The notes: generated from the sequence alone by a model not told the origin. DNA of 33,169 bases from Pseudomonadota bacterium (GCA_029780075.1 JAKOZI010000181.1:1-33169); one strand, 5' to 3'. Positions 1-9,071 are shown, numbered from the stretch's first letter. A program made the numbers and translations.

Positions 1-174
1 CAACTCATTGCCCGTCTGCCTGGCGAAAGCCTCGAAATCCTTGACCGAACCCGGGTCGGTCGCAAGCACATGCAGCACCGCCCCGGACGACATCTCGGAC
101 AATGTCTTTTTGGTGCGCAGAATCGGCAACGGGCAATTCAGCCCCTTGACGTCTAATTCTCGGTCGAAATGCAT
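1..174 (-). CDS. tusA: TusA-family sulfurtransferase, 3' end cut by window edge
   Basis: Small sulfur-carrier protein of the TusA/YedF/SirA family; members relay persulfide sulfur, for example to tRNA thiolation or molybdenum-cofactor enzymes. The visible 58 residues begin MHFDRELDVKGLNCPLPILR, with the family CPxP motif (Cys14-Pro-Leu-Pro17) and the typical DPGS turn further on. Family members are about 75-80 residues, so roughly the last 20 lie outside the window. The ATG at 174 is chosen because it gives the normal family N-terminus; an in-frame GTG four codons upstream is possible. It lies downstream of the M48 protease gene on the same strand, about 60 bp away. Which sulfur pathway it serves cannot be told from this fragment. 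Confidence 0.85.
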   Translation of the reverse strand, partial: MHFDRELDVKGLNCPLPILRTKKTLSEMSSGAVLHVLATDPGSVKDFEAFARQTGNEL

Positions 175-236
175 GGTCTGGTCCACAACGAAACTGAGGG
201 CATATTTTAAACGCCATTCTTCTTCTGTTTCGACTC

Positions 237-1667
237 TTACGCCTGCATCTTGCGCAATTCGCGCAAGCGGGCATCCACTGCTGACTTCTCGAAGAAATTG
301 CCGTCTGCAGCCTGTTGCGCAAACTGCAGCTGCTCGACAGCCGACCCGAGCTGCCCCTGCAACAGGTAGAACTCGGCCTGCGCACGATGCTGCGGCAAGC
401 GCTTGCCCAGCGCCGCGAACGCTTTGGCCTGCAGGCCATACAGTTTGTAATCCGAACTGTAGATCTGCAGTTGCGACTCCAGAAAAAGCAGGCCCTGTTC
501 GTATTGCCGCGCCATCAGCAGTGCCTCGGCATACCCATAGACCAGTGACCTGGACTGCGGATAGCGCTGCAAGGCGTCGCGGTAGATCGCCTGTGCGCCG
601 GCCAGATCCCTGGCCGCCAGCCTGGCCTCGGCGGACAGACCGGCGATCATCGGCGACGACACCTTGAGGGCGTTGAGCGCGTCGATCTCACGCTGCGCGG
701 CAGCGACATCCTTTGCCCGCAACAACGAATACGCCAGTCCATAACGCGTTGCTGCTTCCGACACGTACTTTTTTTCCCGCAACTGCGTAGCGAACTCGCC
801 GACGGACTCGCGCGGTGTGCTCATCTGTGCACGCAACTTGGCACGTACGAGATGAAAGTCCAGGCTATCGGCCACTTGCCGATACGGGGCGCTTTGCGCG
901 CGATTCTGCATGTCGGCGATACGCTCGGCGGTGAGCGGGTGTGAACGCATATATACGGGAGCGTTATTCTCATACACCCGCCCAGCCTGCTGCAGACGCC
1001 CGAAGAAGTCACCCATGCCACGGACATCGTAACCTGCCTGGGTCAACGTCTGAAAACCCAGGCGATCGGCTTCGCGCTCGAAGTCGCGACTGTAGGCCAA
1101 CTGGGACTGAATGGAACTGGCCTGCGCCGAAGCGATCGCCGCACTCGCCACCTGCGAATTGGAGCGAGCCGCCAGAACACCAATGGCCATCGCGATCATG
1201 CTGGCAATCGAGTTCTGCTTCTCGCGGGCAATCTGTCGAGCCAGGTGGTTCTGCATGACATGCGATATTTCGTGGGCAAGCACGCCCGCCAGTTCGGACT
1301 CCGACTGGGCAGTCAAAAGGGTTCCGGTATTGACCCCGATGAAACCACCGAACATTGCAAACGCGTTGACTGTGCTGTCGCGAATCAGGAAGAACTGGCA
1401 ATCGCCTGCGGGATTCGCACTGGCGGCCACCAGACGACCGCCAAGGCGATTGAGGTAGTCGGCGATTTCGGGATCGTCAACGTAGCTCGGCTCGTGCAGG
1501 CGGATTTCGTTGAGGATCCGCTCGCCTATTTTCCGCTCGACCTGTGGCGAGAGATCGGCGCGCGCAGCTTCACCGAGGTCTGGGAGTTCATCCGCCTGCA
1601 CCGGAAAGGAACCGCCGACCCCGACGGCAACAGCCAGGGATACGGCAATACAAGCGACTCTGATCAA
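237..1667 (-). CDS. M48-family periplasmic metalloprotease with TPR-like tail (BepA/YfgC type)
   Basis: Zinc metallopeptidase of family M48, probably acting in the periplasm on outer-membrane assembly substrates as BepA does. With the start used here the protein is 476 residues. It has a hydrophobic signal peptide (about residues 2-25, likely cleaved after VQA), the HExxH zinc motif HEISH at 132-136 inside the catalytic domain, a downstream FEREAD segment supplying the third ligand region, and an alpha-helical TPR-like C-terminal half from about residue 280. The longest open frame starts at an ATG at 1739, but a TTG at 1667 has a GGGAG seven bases upstream and places the signal peptide at the extreme N-terminus, so TTG is preferred. 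It is divergent from moaC. The family is certain; equivalence to BepA itself is inference. Confidence 0.9.
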   Translation of the reverse strand: MIRVACIAVSLAVAVGVGGSFPVQADELPDLGEAARADLSPQVERKIGERILNEIRLHEPSYVDDPEIADYLNRLGGRLVAASANPAGDCQFFLIRDSTVNAFAMFGGFIGVNTGTLLTAQSESELAGVLAHEISHVMQNHLARQIAREKQNSIASMIAMAIGVLAARSNSQVASAAIASAQASSIQSQLAYSRDFEREADRLGFQTLTQAGYDVRGMGDFFGRLQQAGRVYENNAPVYMRSHPLTAERIADMQNRAQSAPYRQVADSLDFHLVRAKLRAQMSTPRESVGEFATQLREKKYVSEAATRYGLAYSLLRAKDVAAAQREIDALNALKVSSPMIAGLSAEARLAARDLAGAQAIYRDALQRYPQSRSLVYGYAEALLMARQYEQGLLFLESQLQIYSSDYKLYGLQAKAFAALGKRLPQHRAQAEFYLLQGQLGSAVEQLQFAQQAADGNFFEKSAVDARLRELRKMQA

Positions 1668-1813
1668 CGCGACTCCCGCTGAAGGGCAAACATGGATGAT
1701 GCTATGATACTCAATATCGTGCCGCCGAATTGTTACCAAGCGTTACCGGGAATCCCCGCTTCGTTGTCGGTGCCATCGATTGGCGGCCCCTTACATGCGC
1801 ACCAGTGACCCTG

Positions 1814-2296
1814 ATGACCACTAGCCCACTCAGCCATTTCACTTCGCAGGGTCAGGCGCAAATGGTCGACGTCGGTGCCAAGGCCGAGACCCAACGGCAG
1901 GCGAGGGCGACCGGTCACATTTTGATGCGCCCGGAAACCCTGGATCTGATCGTCGCCGGTTCGGCCAGCAAGGGCGATGTTCTCGGCATTGCGCGGATTG
2001 CGGCGATCCAGGGTGCCAAACGCACCTCAGAGTTGATTCCCTTGTGCCACCCGATCGCGTTGACCCGTATCTCGGTCGACTTCGAGATTGATGTGGCGGC
2101 CAGCGTCGTGCATTGCACGACCTGCTGCGAGTGTTTCGGTCGTACCGGTGTCGAAATGGAAGCACTCTGCGCCGCAAGTGTCGGCCTGTTGACTATCTAT
2201 GACATGTGTAAGGGAGTGGATCGCGGCATGCACATAGAAGGTGTTCGCTTGCTCGAAAAGGCCGGTGGCAAGACAGGACACTGGATAGCGCCCTGA
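1814..2296 (+). CDS. moaC: Cyclic pyranopterin monophosphate synthase MoaC
   Basis: MoaC converts the MoaA product, 3',8-cyclo-7,8-dihydro-GTP, into cyclic pyranopterin monophosphate in molybdenum-cofactor synthesis in the cytoplasm. The 160-residue protein matches the usual length (about 160). It carries the conserved ELIPLCHPI segment (74-82), the GVEMEAL motif (112-118) and the catalytic IYDMCK segment with Asp130 and Lys133. The frame is open further upstream, but the ATG at 1814 gives the family N-terminus; its ribosome binding site is weak. It stands alone, with no other moa genes in the window, in divergent orientation to the M48 protease. No MoCo riboswitch was recognised upstream. 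Confidence 0.95.
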   Translation: MTTSPLSHFTSQGQAQMVDVGAKAETQRQARATGHILMRPETLDLIVAGSASKGDVLGIARIAAIQGAKRTSELIPLCHPIALTRISVDFEIDVAASVVHCTTCCECFGRTGVEMEALCAASVGLLTIYDMCKGVDRGMHIEGVRLLEKAGGKTGHWIAP

Positions 2297-2413
2297 AGAC
2301 GGCACGTGCAGGGCGAGTTGAACGACAGGCATTTCACGCAAGACAATTTCTTTTCGTAATGTGGGATGAGATTGGCAACAGCCTGTTCTATTTATGAAAA
2401 AAATATCTCTTAT

Positions 2414-2427
2414 GTCTTATATAAGAC
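2414..2427. promoter_or_regulatory. Perfect 14-bp palindrome, candidate operator upstream of aceA
   Basis: GTCTTATATAAGAC is a perfect inverted repeat in an AT-rich patch of otherwise GC-rich DNA. Its last bases lie two bases before the -35 hexamer of the aceA promoter. This position suits a dimeric regulator acting at the promoter edge. The binding protein is not identifiable from the sequence; GntR-type regulators of central carbon genes are one possibility by inference. Confidence 0.6.
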
Positions 2428-2429
2428 TG

Positions 2430-2458
2430 TTGCCTGTGCGAGAAAACCCTTCTATACT
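2430..2458 (+). promoter_or_regulatory. Sigma70-type promoter of aceA
   Basis: TTGCCT (2430-2435), a 17-base spacer, then TATACT (2453-2458): four of six and five of six consensus matches at optimal spacing. Transcription would start near 2465, giving a leader of about 100 bases before the aceA ATG. Confidence 0.65.
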
Positions 2459-2564
2459 TCATGCCATTGGTCGCCCCGCTTTGGTGCTTGAGAGGGTTCC
2501 CGGTTCCATCCTGGTGCGTCACCATAGTCCCAACTTCACGTCATTATTTTTCGCGAGGAAGAAC

Positions 2565-3863
2565 ATGAGCACGAAAGAGCAACAGATCGCCGCACTGGAA
2601 AAGGACTGGGCGGAAAACCCCCGCTGGAAGGGAATCAAGCGCGGCTACTCGGCAGCCGATGTCGTCCGCCTGCGTGGTTCGTTCCCGATCGAATACACGG
2701 TCGCTCGCCGTGGCGCCGAGAAGCTCTGGGCCCTGGTGAATAGCGAGCCCTACGTCAACTGCCTCGGCGCGCTGACCGGCGGCCAGGCGATGCAACAGGT
2801 CAAGGCGGGCGTCAAGGCAATCTATCTGTCAGGATGGCAGGTCGCGGCCGACAACAACTCCTACGCGGCGATGTATCCCGACCAGTCCCTGTATCCGGTC
2901 GACTCGGTACCCAAGGTCGTCGAGCGCATCAACAACTCCTTCCGGCGCGCCGACGAAATCCAGTTTTCCAAGGACATCAACCCAGGCGACAAGGGCCATG
3001 TGGATTACTTCGCGCCAATCGTCGCAGATGCCGAGGCCGGCTTTGGTGGCGTGCTGAACGCTTTCGAACTGATGAAGGCCATGATCCGTGCCGGTGCCGC
3101 CGGTGTACACTGGGAAGACCAGCTGGCTTCGGTCAAGAAGTGCGGCCACATGGGCGGCAAAGTCCTGGTGCCGACGCAGGAAGCAGTCCAGAAGTTGATT
3201 GCCGCCCGCTTCGCCGCCGATGTCTGCGGTGTGCCGACACTGGTCATCGCCCGTACCGATGCGGAAGCTGCCGACCTCCTGACCTCCGACTGCGATGCCA
3301 ACGATACCCCGTTCGTCACTGGCGAGCGTACTTCCGAAGGCTTCTACAAGACACGCAAGGGTCTGCAGCAGGCGATCTCGCGCGCCGTGGCCTACGCCGA
3401 TTATGCCGATCTAGTTTGGTGTGAAACCGGCACGCCGGATCTGGAATTCGCCCGTCAGTTCGCCGAAGCCGTGCGCGCCAAGCACCCCGGAAAAATGTTG
3501 GCCTACAACTGCTCGCCCTCGTTCAACTGGAAGAAGAACCTCGACGACGCCACCATTGCCAAGTTCCAGCAAGAGCTTGGCGCCATGGGCTACAAGTACC
3601 AGTTCATCACCCTCGCGGGCATCCACAACATGTGGTACCACATGTTCGACCTGGCTCAGGACTATGTCGCGCGCGGCATGACCGCTTACGTCGAAAAAGT
3701 GCAGGAACCGGAATTCGCGGCTCGCGACCGTGGCTACACCTTCGTCTCACACCAGCAGGAAGTCGGTACCGGCTACTTCGACGAAGTCACCACCGTGATT
3801 CAGGGTGGCACCTCTTCAGTCACGGCGCTGACCGGTTCGACAGAAGAAGAGCAGTTCCACTAA
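2565..3863 (+). CDS. aceA: Isocitrate lyase
   Basis: Cleaves isocitrate to succinate and glyoxylate, the first step of the glyoxylate shunt used for growth on acetate, fatty acids or stored polyhydroxyalkanoate. The 432-residue protein has the usual short bacterial isocitrate lyase length (about 430). The signature KKCGHMGGK (191-199) holds the catalytic Cys193. Conserved metal/substrate segments are present, including [14 protein letters not shown] [10 protein letters not shown] at 153-162 and the YNCSPSFNW segment. The ATG at 2565 follows GAGGAAG; the frame is open upstream to 2394, but that part overlaps the promoter and does not match the family. It is monocistronic: its own promoter lies upstream and a strong hairpin terminator follows. 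No malate synthase gene lies in the window. Confidence 0.97.
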   Translation: MSTKEQQIAALEKDWAENPRWKGIKRGYSAADVVRLRGSFPIEYTVARRGAEKLWALVNSEPYVNCLGALTGGQAMQQVKAGVKAIYLSGWQVAADNNSYAAMYPDQSLYPVDSVPKVVERINNSFRRADEIQFSKDINPGDKGHVDYFAPIVADAEAGFGGVLNAFELMKAMIRAGAAGVHWEDQLASVKKCGHMGGKVLVPTQEAVQKLIAARFAADVCGVPTLVIARTDAEAADLLTSDCDANDTPFVTGERTSEGFYKTRKGLQQAISRAVAYADYADLVWCETGTPDLEFARQFAEAVRAKHPGKMLAYNCSPSFNWKKNLDDATIAKFQQELGAMGYKYQFITLAGIHNMWYHMFDLAQDYVARGMTAYVEKVQEPEFAARDRGYTFVSHQQEVGTGYFDEVTTVIQGGTSSVTALTGSTEEEQFH

Positions 3864-3881
3864 GCGACACGGCTGCTCCCC

Positions 3882-3908
3882 AAAAGCCGCGCCCTGGGCG
3901 CGGCTTTT
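3882..3908. terminator. Bidirectional rho-independent terminator between aceA and the GDT1-family gene
   Basis: AAAAGCCGCGCC pairs perfectly with GGCGCGGCTTTT across a three-base CTG loop. The stem is flanked by A and T tracts, so it can end transcription of both convergent genes. Confidence 0.9.
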
Positions 3909-3912
3909 CTAT

Positions 3913-4560
3913 CTAAGTGCCGTAAAAAGCGACGTACGCCTGGTATGCAGCAAATACTGCCAGGACCAGAAAGAATGCGCCGCTGATCCTGTGCAGCAGG
4001 GTCAGCGGAATTTTTTGCAGCAGGGTGCGTCCGGCCAGGATTCCCAGGGCAGAGGTCGTCGCCAAGGCAGCCGTTGCCCCGAACCAGACCGCAACTGGCG
4101 CGTGCGTACTGCTCAGGGCCACGACGGCGAGTTGCGTCTTGTCGCCGAATTCAGCCATCGTAAGTAATAGAAAAGTGGTGAAGAAGATGCCATGGCCACT
4201 CTTCTCCTCAAGCTCTTCATCCTCATCACCGTCTTCGGTACGCAAGGCGTGTATGCCGAAGACGGCAAACAGGACGGCGACCGTCGCGCCGACCACGTAT
4301 TCCGGCAACCAACTGGCGATGGCCACACCGAACACGACGGCCAGCGTGTTCAGCAGGGCAAAGGCCGCCACAGCGCCGAGCATGACCGGTGTTGCCCGGT
4401 GCCGGGAAGCCAGCGTCATGCAAACGAGCTGGCTCTTGTCGCCGATCTCGGCGGCCGAAATCAAGGCAAAACTGGTTGCCGCCGCAGCCGACATCTCGAC
4501 CATGTTGCCGGTGCTCAATAGCGACTCGATGTACGTCAGAAAAGTCTGCGGGTTGTCCAT
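3913..4560 (-). CDS. GDT1/TMEM165 (UPF0016) family cation transporter
   Basis: Inner-membrane protein of the GDT1/UPF0016 family, whose characterised members export Mn2+ or exchange Ca2+/Mn2+ for protons. The 215-residue protein has two homologous halves, each with the signature E-x-G-D-K-[ST]: AEIGDKSQ in the N-terminal half and AEFGDKTQ in the C-terminal half. About six to seven membrane segments are visible, with an acidic central loop (TEDGDEDEELEEK) between the halves. The ATG at 4560 has GGAG eight bases upstream. It converges with aceA. I looked for a yybP-ykoY manganese riboswitch in its leader and did not see the conserved GGGGAGTAGC block. The substrate is inferred from the family only. 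Confidence 0.93.
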   Translation of the reverse strand: MDNPQTFLTYIESLLSTGNMVEMSAAAATSFALISAAEIGDKSQLVCMTLASRHRATPVMLGAVAAFALLNTLAVVFGVAIASWLPEYVVGATVAVLFAVFGIHALRTEDGDEDEELEEKSGHGIFFTTFLLLTMAEFGDKTQLAVVALSSTHAPVAVWFGATAALATTSALGILAGRTLLQKIPLTLLHRISGAFFLVLAVFAAYQAYVAFYGT

Positions 4561-5358
4561 CCTGATCTCCAGATATACTCGCGCGGCTTGCCTGCGGGGA
4601 TCAGCGACGCGACGAAAGGGCAGTGAGTATAACGCCTGCCGCGGTCATGGACTACCCTTGCCACCTCCCTCCAGAACAACAGGGCTGGCGTTCGCCAGGC
4701 GGAGAAACCCACCGATGCGGCAATACCACGGGCACCCGCACGGCGAGGCTCCTGTTCGACACGATCCGCGAACCCCTGTCGAAGCCCGACCATCGCGTGA
4801 CCATCGCGCCGGGAAGTCAAAGTGGGCCGCGCTTTTCAGGCAATCTACCCCCGCGAATCAGGTTGTCTTGGAGTTGGCTTTTGGTTACAGTTGCGGGTTA
4901 CGTCGCCGGCATCAGAAACGATGTGCCGGCCACGCAAACCTGCTCCCAGTCAGGCTTATCCATTCCTGGTCCGGGAGTTCTCATGGCGCGGCATTCATCA
5001 ACGGGCGCGGAGCGCGCTCCAGCGTACGCACCACCCGATATCCAAAGAGTACGGCACGCGGGGACCATGGAAATCGCCGGAGATTGAGTTCGCCAACCTG
5101 CACGCGAGCAACGAATACCAACATGATGAGTCCAGCAGGACCCGAACGCCCACAGCAAACTGCAACTGACCGTGCTCGCCAGGCCAACGCCACAGCCCTG
5201 AACTTGTGGACCCGGTACGTTGTCGCTCCGTGCCGGCAACAATCAAGCCCGCCACAAGCTGGCGCACCTGCGGTAGGACCCACCCTGGCAGCGTCGGCCG
5301 TGACCTGCAAGGCAGGTCCCATTCCCACCCGCAGCGCTGCTCGCTGCAGGTCGGCGCG
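4561..5358. other. About 800 bp with no recognisable gene
   Basis: Several open frames cross this stretch on both strands, but none resembles a known family. They overlap each other, lack convincing ribosome binding sites, and read as compositionally random arginine/proline/serine-rich peptides typical of GC-rich shadows. No tRNA, terminator hairpin, transposase remnant or obvious repeat was seen. It contains the leaders of the divergent GDT1-family gene and the GT39 gene. It could hold an unrecognised small RNA, a decayed gene or a long untranslated leader. Confidence 0.5.
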
Positions 5359-7302
5359 ATGGTACGTGCCGCTGTGACAGGCCGTTCACTATCGTCGCTC
5401 GGCGATACCGACCTATCACGCTGGCGACGATGGCGAACCGCCGCCGCCCTGGCGACCGTTGTCGACGTCCTGGCGTTTGCACTGCTGCATTCCACAGACC
5501 TGGGTCTGGAGCGCGCGCATGCCGGCGCCTTTGTGACGGCCATGCTGGTTGCAACGGTGCTGCTCGGCCGTACCGCCATGCCGTGCCCACGCTCGATGCT
5601 GCTGCTCATCGTCGCGCTGGCCTACCCGCTGCACGCCGGCGTGCTCTCGCTTCTCGCCAGTCACTTCGGGCCATTGGCGGCCAGCGTGCCGGCGGCGCTC
5701 GCCGCTGCGTTGACGTTGCTGCTCGGCCTGTCTGCGTTCGCCGATAACGCGCGCGGGCAGGACTTCAGTGTCGCCGCGCCGTTGGCGATCGCCTACCTGC
5801 TGATCCTGCGCCTGATCTACCTGGGCCAACTGGAACTCGCGCCACAGGAAGCGTACTACTGGAATTATGCACAGCATCTCGACATCGGCTACCTGGATCA
5901 CCCGCCGCTCGTCGCGTGGCTGATCGCCATGTCGCTTGCGCTTGGCCAGGGCGAGTTTTTCGTACGCCTGCCAGCAGTATTCGCCTGGGCTGTGATGCTC
6001 GCTTTCGTCGCTGCTTTCGCGCACGATCTTGCAGGGCGCGGCAACGCCCTGCGCAGTGCCCTGCTGGCAGCGACGCTGCCCTTCTTCTTCGGCATTGGCG
6101 TGCTGATGACGCCGGATGCTCCGCTCGCCGCCGCCTGGGCTGCGGCCTTGTTCTGGCTGCACAGAGCGCTGCTCGGCGGCCGCCAGACCGCCTGGCTTGG
6201 CGCTGGCGTGGCGATCGGCATCGGCATGCTCAGCAAGTATTCGATGGTGCTGGTGCCAGCGGCCACCCTGGCCTTCATGATCGTCGATGCGCCTTCCCGC
6301 CGGCTGTTGCTCTCGCCATGGGCCTGGGGCGGGGCACTCATTGCCTTGCTGGTGTTCGCCCCGGTAATCGTCTGGAACATCCAGCATGACTGGGCGTCGT
6401 TTGCCTTTCAGGGCGCGCGCCGCCTTGGCGAGCGAACACCGCAATTCAGCCTGCACGTGTTTCTCGGTTCCGTCGTTCTGTTGCTGACTCCGCTCGGGGT
6501 ACTCGCACTATGGCGTCTGCCGAGACCGCCTGGTGGCATGACATCTCCCTGCTTGCAGGCAGTGCCCGCTGCCGATGCCGCCGCGCTCGCCAGGCGTCGG
6601 CGCCTGTTCGTGCTGGTATTCACCCTGGTCCCGCTGCTGGTCTTCGCCGCCGCCAGCATCAGGGCCGAAACCAAGTTCCACTGGACCGGGCCCATCTGGC
6701 TGGCCGTCCTGCCGACGCTGGCGGCGACGATGTCCCGCCCGGGACTGGGCGAAGGCACGCTCGATCGCCTGCTGGCGCGCAGTTGGGTGCCGCTGCTGCA
6801 CGTCCTGATTCTGGTCTACGCCTACGGTCTCTTCTACTACCCGGTTTGGGGGCTTGCAGGGGTACGTGCCCACCATCATTACCTGCAGATGGGCTGGCGT
6901 GACCTGCGCCGACAGGTACAGGAGATCGAGGAGCAGGTTCTGCAGGAAACCGGACGCCGTCCGGCGATCGTCGGCCTCGACAAACACAATACGGCCGACG
7001 AGATGGCATTCTACGACCCACGCGGCGACGGCGCCCGCGACACCGCCAGTCGACATCTGTTCTATGACGAGAAAGCCCTGATGTACGAGCAGTGGTTCCA
7101 GCGCGCCGCTTTCGCCGGACAGGACCTGATCGTCGTCGCGCCGGCACGTGACGAACTCGACGATCCCCGGATAGCCGCCGCCGCCACCCGCCTGGGTCCG
7201 ATCCAGTCCCTTACGGCGCACAAGAACGGCATCGCGGTCGGCACCTACCATGCGCGGGTCGTTTACGGGTATCGGCCCCCCACTCCAGCGCCTCGGCAAT
7301 GA
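5359..7302 (+). CDS. Glycosyltransferase family 39 (PMT/ArnT-like) membrane protein
   Basis: Polytopic inner-membrane glycosyltransferase of the dolichyl-phosphate-mannose mannosyltransferase/ArnT superfamily; such enzymes move a sugar from a polyprenyl-phosphate donor to a lipid, glycan or protein on the periplasmic side. It is 647 residues with the chosen start. The hallmark is at 163-183: QEAYYW (Glu164) followed by GYLDHPP, then repeated hydrophobic segments to about residue 500 and a soluble C-terminal domain. The first 130 residues add about four membrane segments before the catalytic loop. The frame is open back to 5206; the ATG at 5359 is chosen because upstream residues look non-coding, but its ribosome binding site is weak. 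It overlaps the GT9 gene by four bases. Donor and acceptor are unknown. Confidence 0.88.
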   Translation: MVRAAVTGRSLSSLGDTDLSRWRRWRTAAALATVVDVLAFALLHSTDLGLERAHAGAFVTAMLVATVLLGRTAMPCPRSMLLLIVALAYPLHAGVLSLLASHFGPLAASVPAALAAALTLLLGLSAFADNARGQDFSVAAPLAIAYLLILRLIYLGQLELAPQEAYYWNYAQHLDIGYLDHPPLVAWLIAMSLALGQGEFFVRLPAVFAWAVMLAFVAAFAHDLAGRGNALRSALLAATLPFFFGIGVLMTPDAPLAAAWAAALFWLHRALLGGRQTAWLGAGVAIGIGMLSKYSMVLVPAATLAFMIVDAPSRRLLLSPWAWGGALIALLVFAPVIVWNIQHDWASFAFQGARRLGERTPQFSLHVFLGSVVLLLTPLGVLALWRLPRPPGGMTSPCLQAVPAADAAALARRRRLFVLVFTLVPLLVFAAASIRAETKFHWTGPIWLAVLPTLAATMSRPGLGEGTLDRLLARSWVPLLHVLILVYAYGLFYYPVWGLAGVRAHHHYLQMGWRDLRRQVQEIEEQVLQETGRRPAIVGLDKHNTADEMAFYDPRGDGARDTASRHLFYDEKALMYEQWFQRAAFAGQDLIVVAPARDELDDPRIAAAATRLGPIQSLTAHKNGIAVGTYHARVVYGYRPPTPAPRQ

Positions 7303-8534
7303 ACGTCAATCTCCAGCGCGCCATCGATCGCTATCTCGGCGTGCCGCTCTGCGCACTTGCCTCGTTGCTCGAGCGCGTGCTGCCACGGCGCACCCTGCCA
7401 CCTTTGCCACGCAGGATCGTCGTGATCCTGCTTTCCGAGATGGGCAGCCTGGTGCTCGCGCAGCCCATGTTTGCGCTATTGCGCGCCCGCTACCCCGGGG
7501 CTTCGCTGCATGTTCTGCTGTTCGGAAAAAATCGTGAAGTGCTCGACCTGATGGCGAGCGTCCCTCCGGAAAACGTCATCACCATCGACGATCGTTCCCT
7601 CGGCGGTCTCCTGCGGACGCTCTTCGCCGCAATCCGCACGCTGCGTCGACTGCGCCCGGATGCGGTCCTCGACTGTGAACTATTCGCGCGCATCAGCAGC
7701 CTGCTGGCCTGGCTGTCGGGAGCCCCATTGCGCGTAGGCTTTCACCGCCACACGCAGGAAGGACTGTACCGCGGTTCGTTCATCAACCGGCGAGTGCTTT
7801 ACAACCCTTATCGCCACCTGTCACTGCAGTTTCTGACACTGGCACACGCACTCGCCTCGAAAACCCACCCCCTCGACAAGGAGCATCAGGACCCGGGCGA
7901 TTTCCCCCTGGCCGCCCCGTTACCGTGCTTCACCACGGGTGAGGCGGAGGCCTTCCAGGCGCGGATTGTCGAAGACTATCCACGCTTTTCCGGGCGACAC
8001 CTGGCGCTGCTCTATCCGAGCGGCGGCATCCTGCCGATCCGCGCATGGCCGCCAGAGAACTGGCGCATGGTCGCCTCCGGCCTGCTCGCCGAGGGATATG
8101 TGGTAGCGATCATTGGTTTGCCTGCCGACAAGCCACTCGGGCGCTTGCTCAGCGAGGCGGTCGCGCACCCGGATTGTGTCGACCTCACGGGCTACACCCG
8201 CTCGGTGCGGGAACTCGTTGCACTGCTCGGAAGGGCTGCGCTACTGGTCACCAACGACGGTGGGCCGGCGCAGTTTTCTTCGCTCACTGGCGTGCCGACC
8301 GTAGCCTTGTTTGGACCGGAGACGCCACGGCTCTATGGTCCGCTCGGTGACCACGCCAGTTGCCTGCATCTGGCGCTGCCCTGTTCACCGTGTCTCACCG
8401 CGTACAACCACCGCAACTCGCCTTGCGACGGCGACAACCAGTGCCTGCGGCGGATCGCTCCCGAGCGGGTACTGACGGAAGCTCGCGCCGTCGTCGCGCG
8501 TATCCGCCCGAGGTCGATCAAGGATACACCATGA
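7299..8534 (+). CDS. Glycosyltransferase family 9 (heptosyltransferase-like)
   Basis: Soluble or membrane-associated GT-B enzyme of the GT9 family, which includes the ADP-heptose:LPS heptosyltransferases. The 411-residue protein shows an N-terminal LSEMGSLVLAQPM segment typical of the acceptor half. In the C-terminal half it has the family motif TNDGGPAQFSSLTGVPTVAL followed by FGPETP, and a cysteine cluster (LPCSPC...SPC...QCL) often seen near the end of these proteins. Its ATG overlaps the GT39 stop (ATGA), and its own stop overlaps the gtrA start in the same way, so the three are almost certainly co-translated. A role in LPS core or another envelope glycan is inferred; the exact sugar cannot be read from the sequence. 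Confidence 0.88.
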   Translation: MNVNLQRAIDRYLGVPLCALASLLERVLPRRTLPPLPRRIVVILLSEMGSLVLAQPMFALLRARYPGASLHVLLFGKNREVLDLMASVPPENVITIDDRSLGGLLRTLFAAIRTLRRLRPDAVLDCELFARISSLLAWLSGAPLRVGFHRHTQEGLYRGSFINRRVLYNPYRHLSLQFLTLAHALASKTHPLDKEHQDPGDFPLAAPLPCFTTGEAEAFQARIVEDYPRFSGRHLALLYPSGGILPIRAWPPENWRMVASGLLAEGYVVAIIGLPADKPLGRLLSEAVAHPDCVDLTGYTRSVRELVALLGRAALLVTNDGGPAQFSSLTGVPTVALFGPETPRLYGPLGDHASCLHLALPCSPCLTAYNHRNSPCDGDNQCLRRIAPERVLTEARAVVARIRPRSIKDTP

Positions 8535-9037
8535 CGCGGTTTGAGCGGCTCCACCATCTACCGCTCGTTGGGCGCTTGTTGCGGCATCGCTTCATCAAGT
8601 TCGGCGTCGTCGGCGCCTCCGGAACGGTGGTCAACGTCGTGGTGCTCTACCTGGCCCAGGAAGTTCTTTTTCGGGCCATCGAACCACCACCGCTGCGCCT
8701 GAACGTATCACTCGCGGCCGCCATCTTCCTTGCCACCATCAACAATTTCCTGCTCAATCGCGCGTGGACCTGGCTCGACCGGCACGAACATGTGCAAACG
8801 CCGCTTCTCCTGCAGTTCGGCCAGTACACTATCGCCTGCTGGCTCGGGATCGCGCTGCAGTTCGCCCTGACACACGCGTTCGCCAGCCACATGCATTATC
8901 TGGCGGCAAATGTGCTTTCGATCGTGATCGCCAGCGTGGCGAACTTCGTGGTCAACGACCACTGGACCTTCGGCCGCCTGCGCATGTTGATCCATCGCTG
9001 GCGTCAGCGCAGACACACTTCACAGCACGACCAATAG
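8531..9037 (+). CDS. GtrA-family membrane protein
   Basis: Small polytopic protein of the GtrA family, proposed to flip or channel polyprenyl-phosphate-linked sugars across the inner membrane for periplasmic glycosyltransferases. The 168 residues hold four membrane segments. The family N-terminal motif RFIKFGVVGASGTVVN begins the first segment; NNFLLNRAWTW lies after the second and NFVVNDHWTF near the end. The ATG at 8531 overlaps the stop of the GT9 gene. Together with the upstream GT39 enzyme this makes a coherent unit: GtrA could supply the lipid-linked donor to the GT39 enzyme. That partnership is inference from gene order and family biology. Confidence 0.92.
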   Translation: MTRFERLHHLPLVGRLLRHRFIKFGVVGASGTVVNVVVLYLAQEVLFRAIEPPPLRLNVSLAAAIFLATINNFLLNRAWTWLDRHEHVQTPLLLQFGQYTIACWLGIALQFALTHAFASHMHYLAANVLSIVIASVANFVVNDHWTFGRLRMLIHRWRQRRHTSQHDQ

Positions 9038-9071
9038 GCATCCCCACTCAAGCGGGCGGCCAATCTCTCGC

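Noticed and set aside
1668..1739. Upstream ATG start for the M48 protease
   Set aside because: It would place about 24 non-hydrophobic residues before the signal peptide. The TTG at 1667 has a better ribosome binding site and normal signal-peptide geometry.
4561..4680. yybP-ykoY manganese riboswitch before the GDT1-family gene
   Set aside because: Expected by association with this family, but the conserved GGGGAGTAGC element and its partner helix were not found in the leader on the minus strand.
4025..5377. 450-codon plus-strand open frame across the GDT1-family gene and the following gap
   Set aside because: Its first part is antisense to a clearly recognised membrane protein, and the rest is compositionally random with no family resemblance.
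5416..6456. 346-codon minus-strand frame opposite the GT39 gene
   Set aside because: It is rich in glutamine, arginine and histidine, as expected for the antisense of a hydrophobic GC-rich protein. The plus strand has the GT39 motifs.
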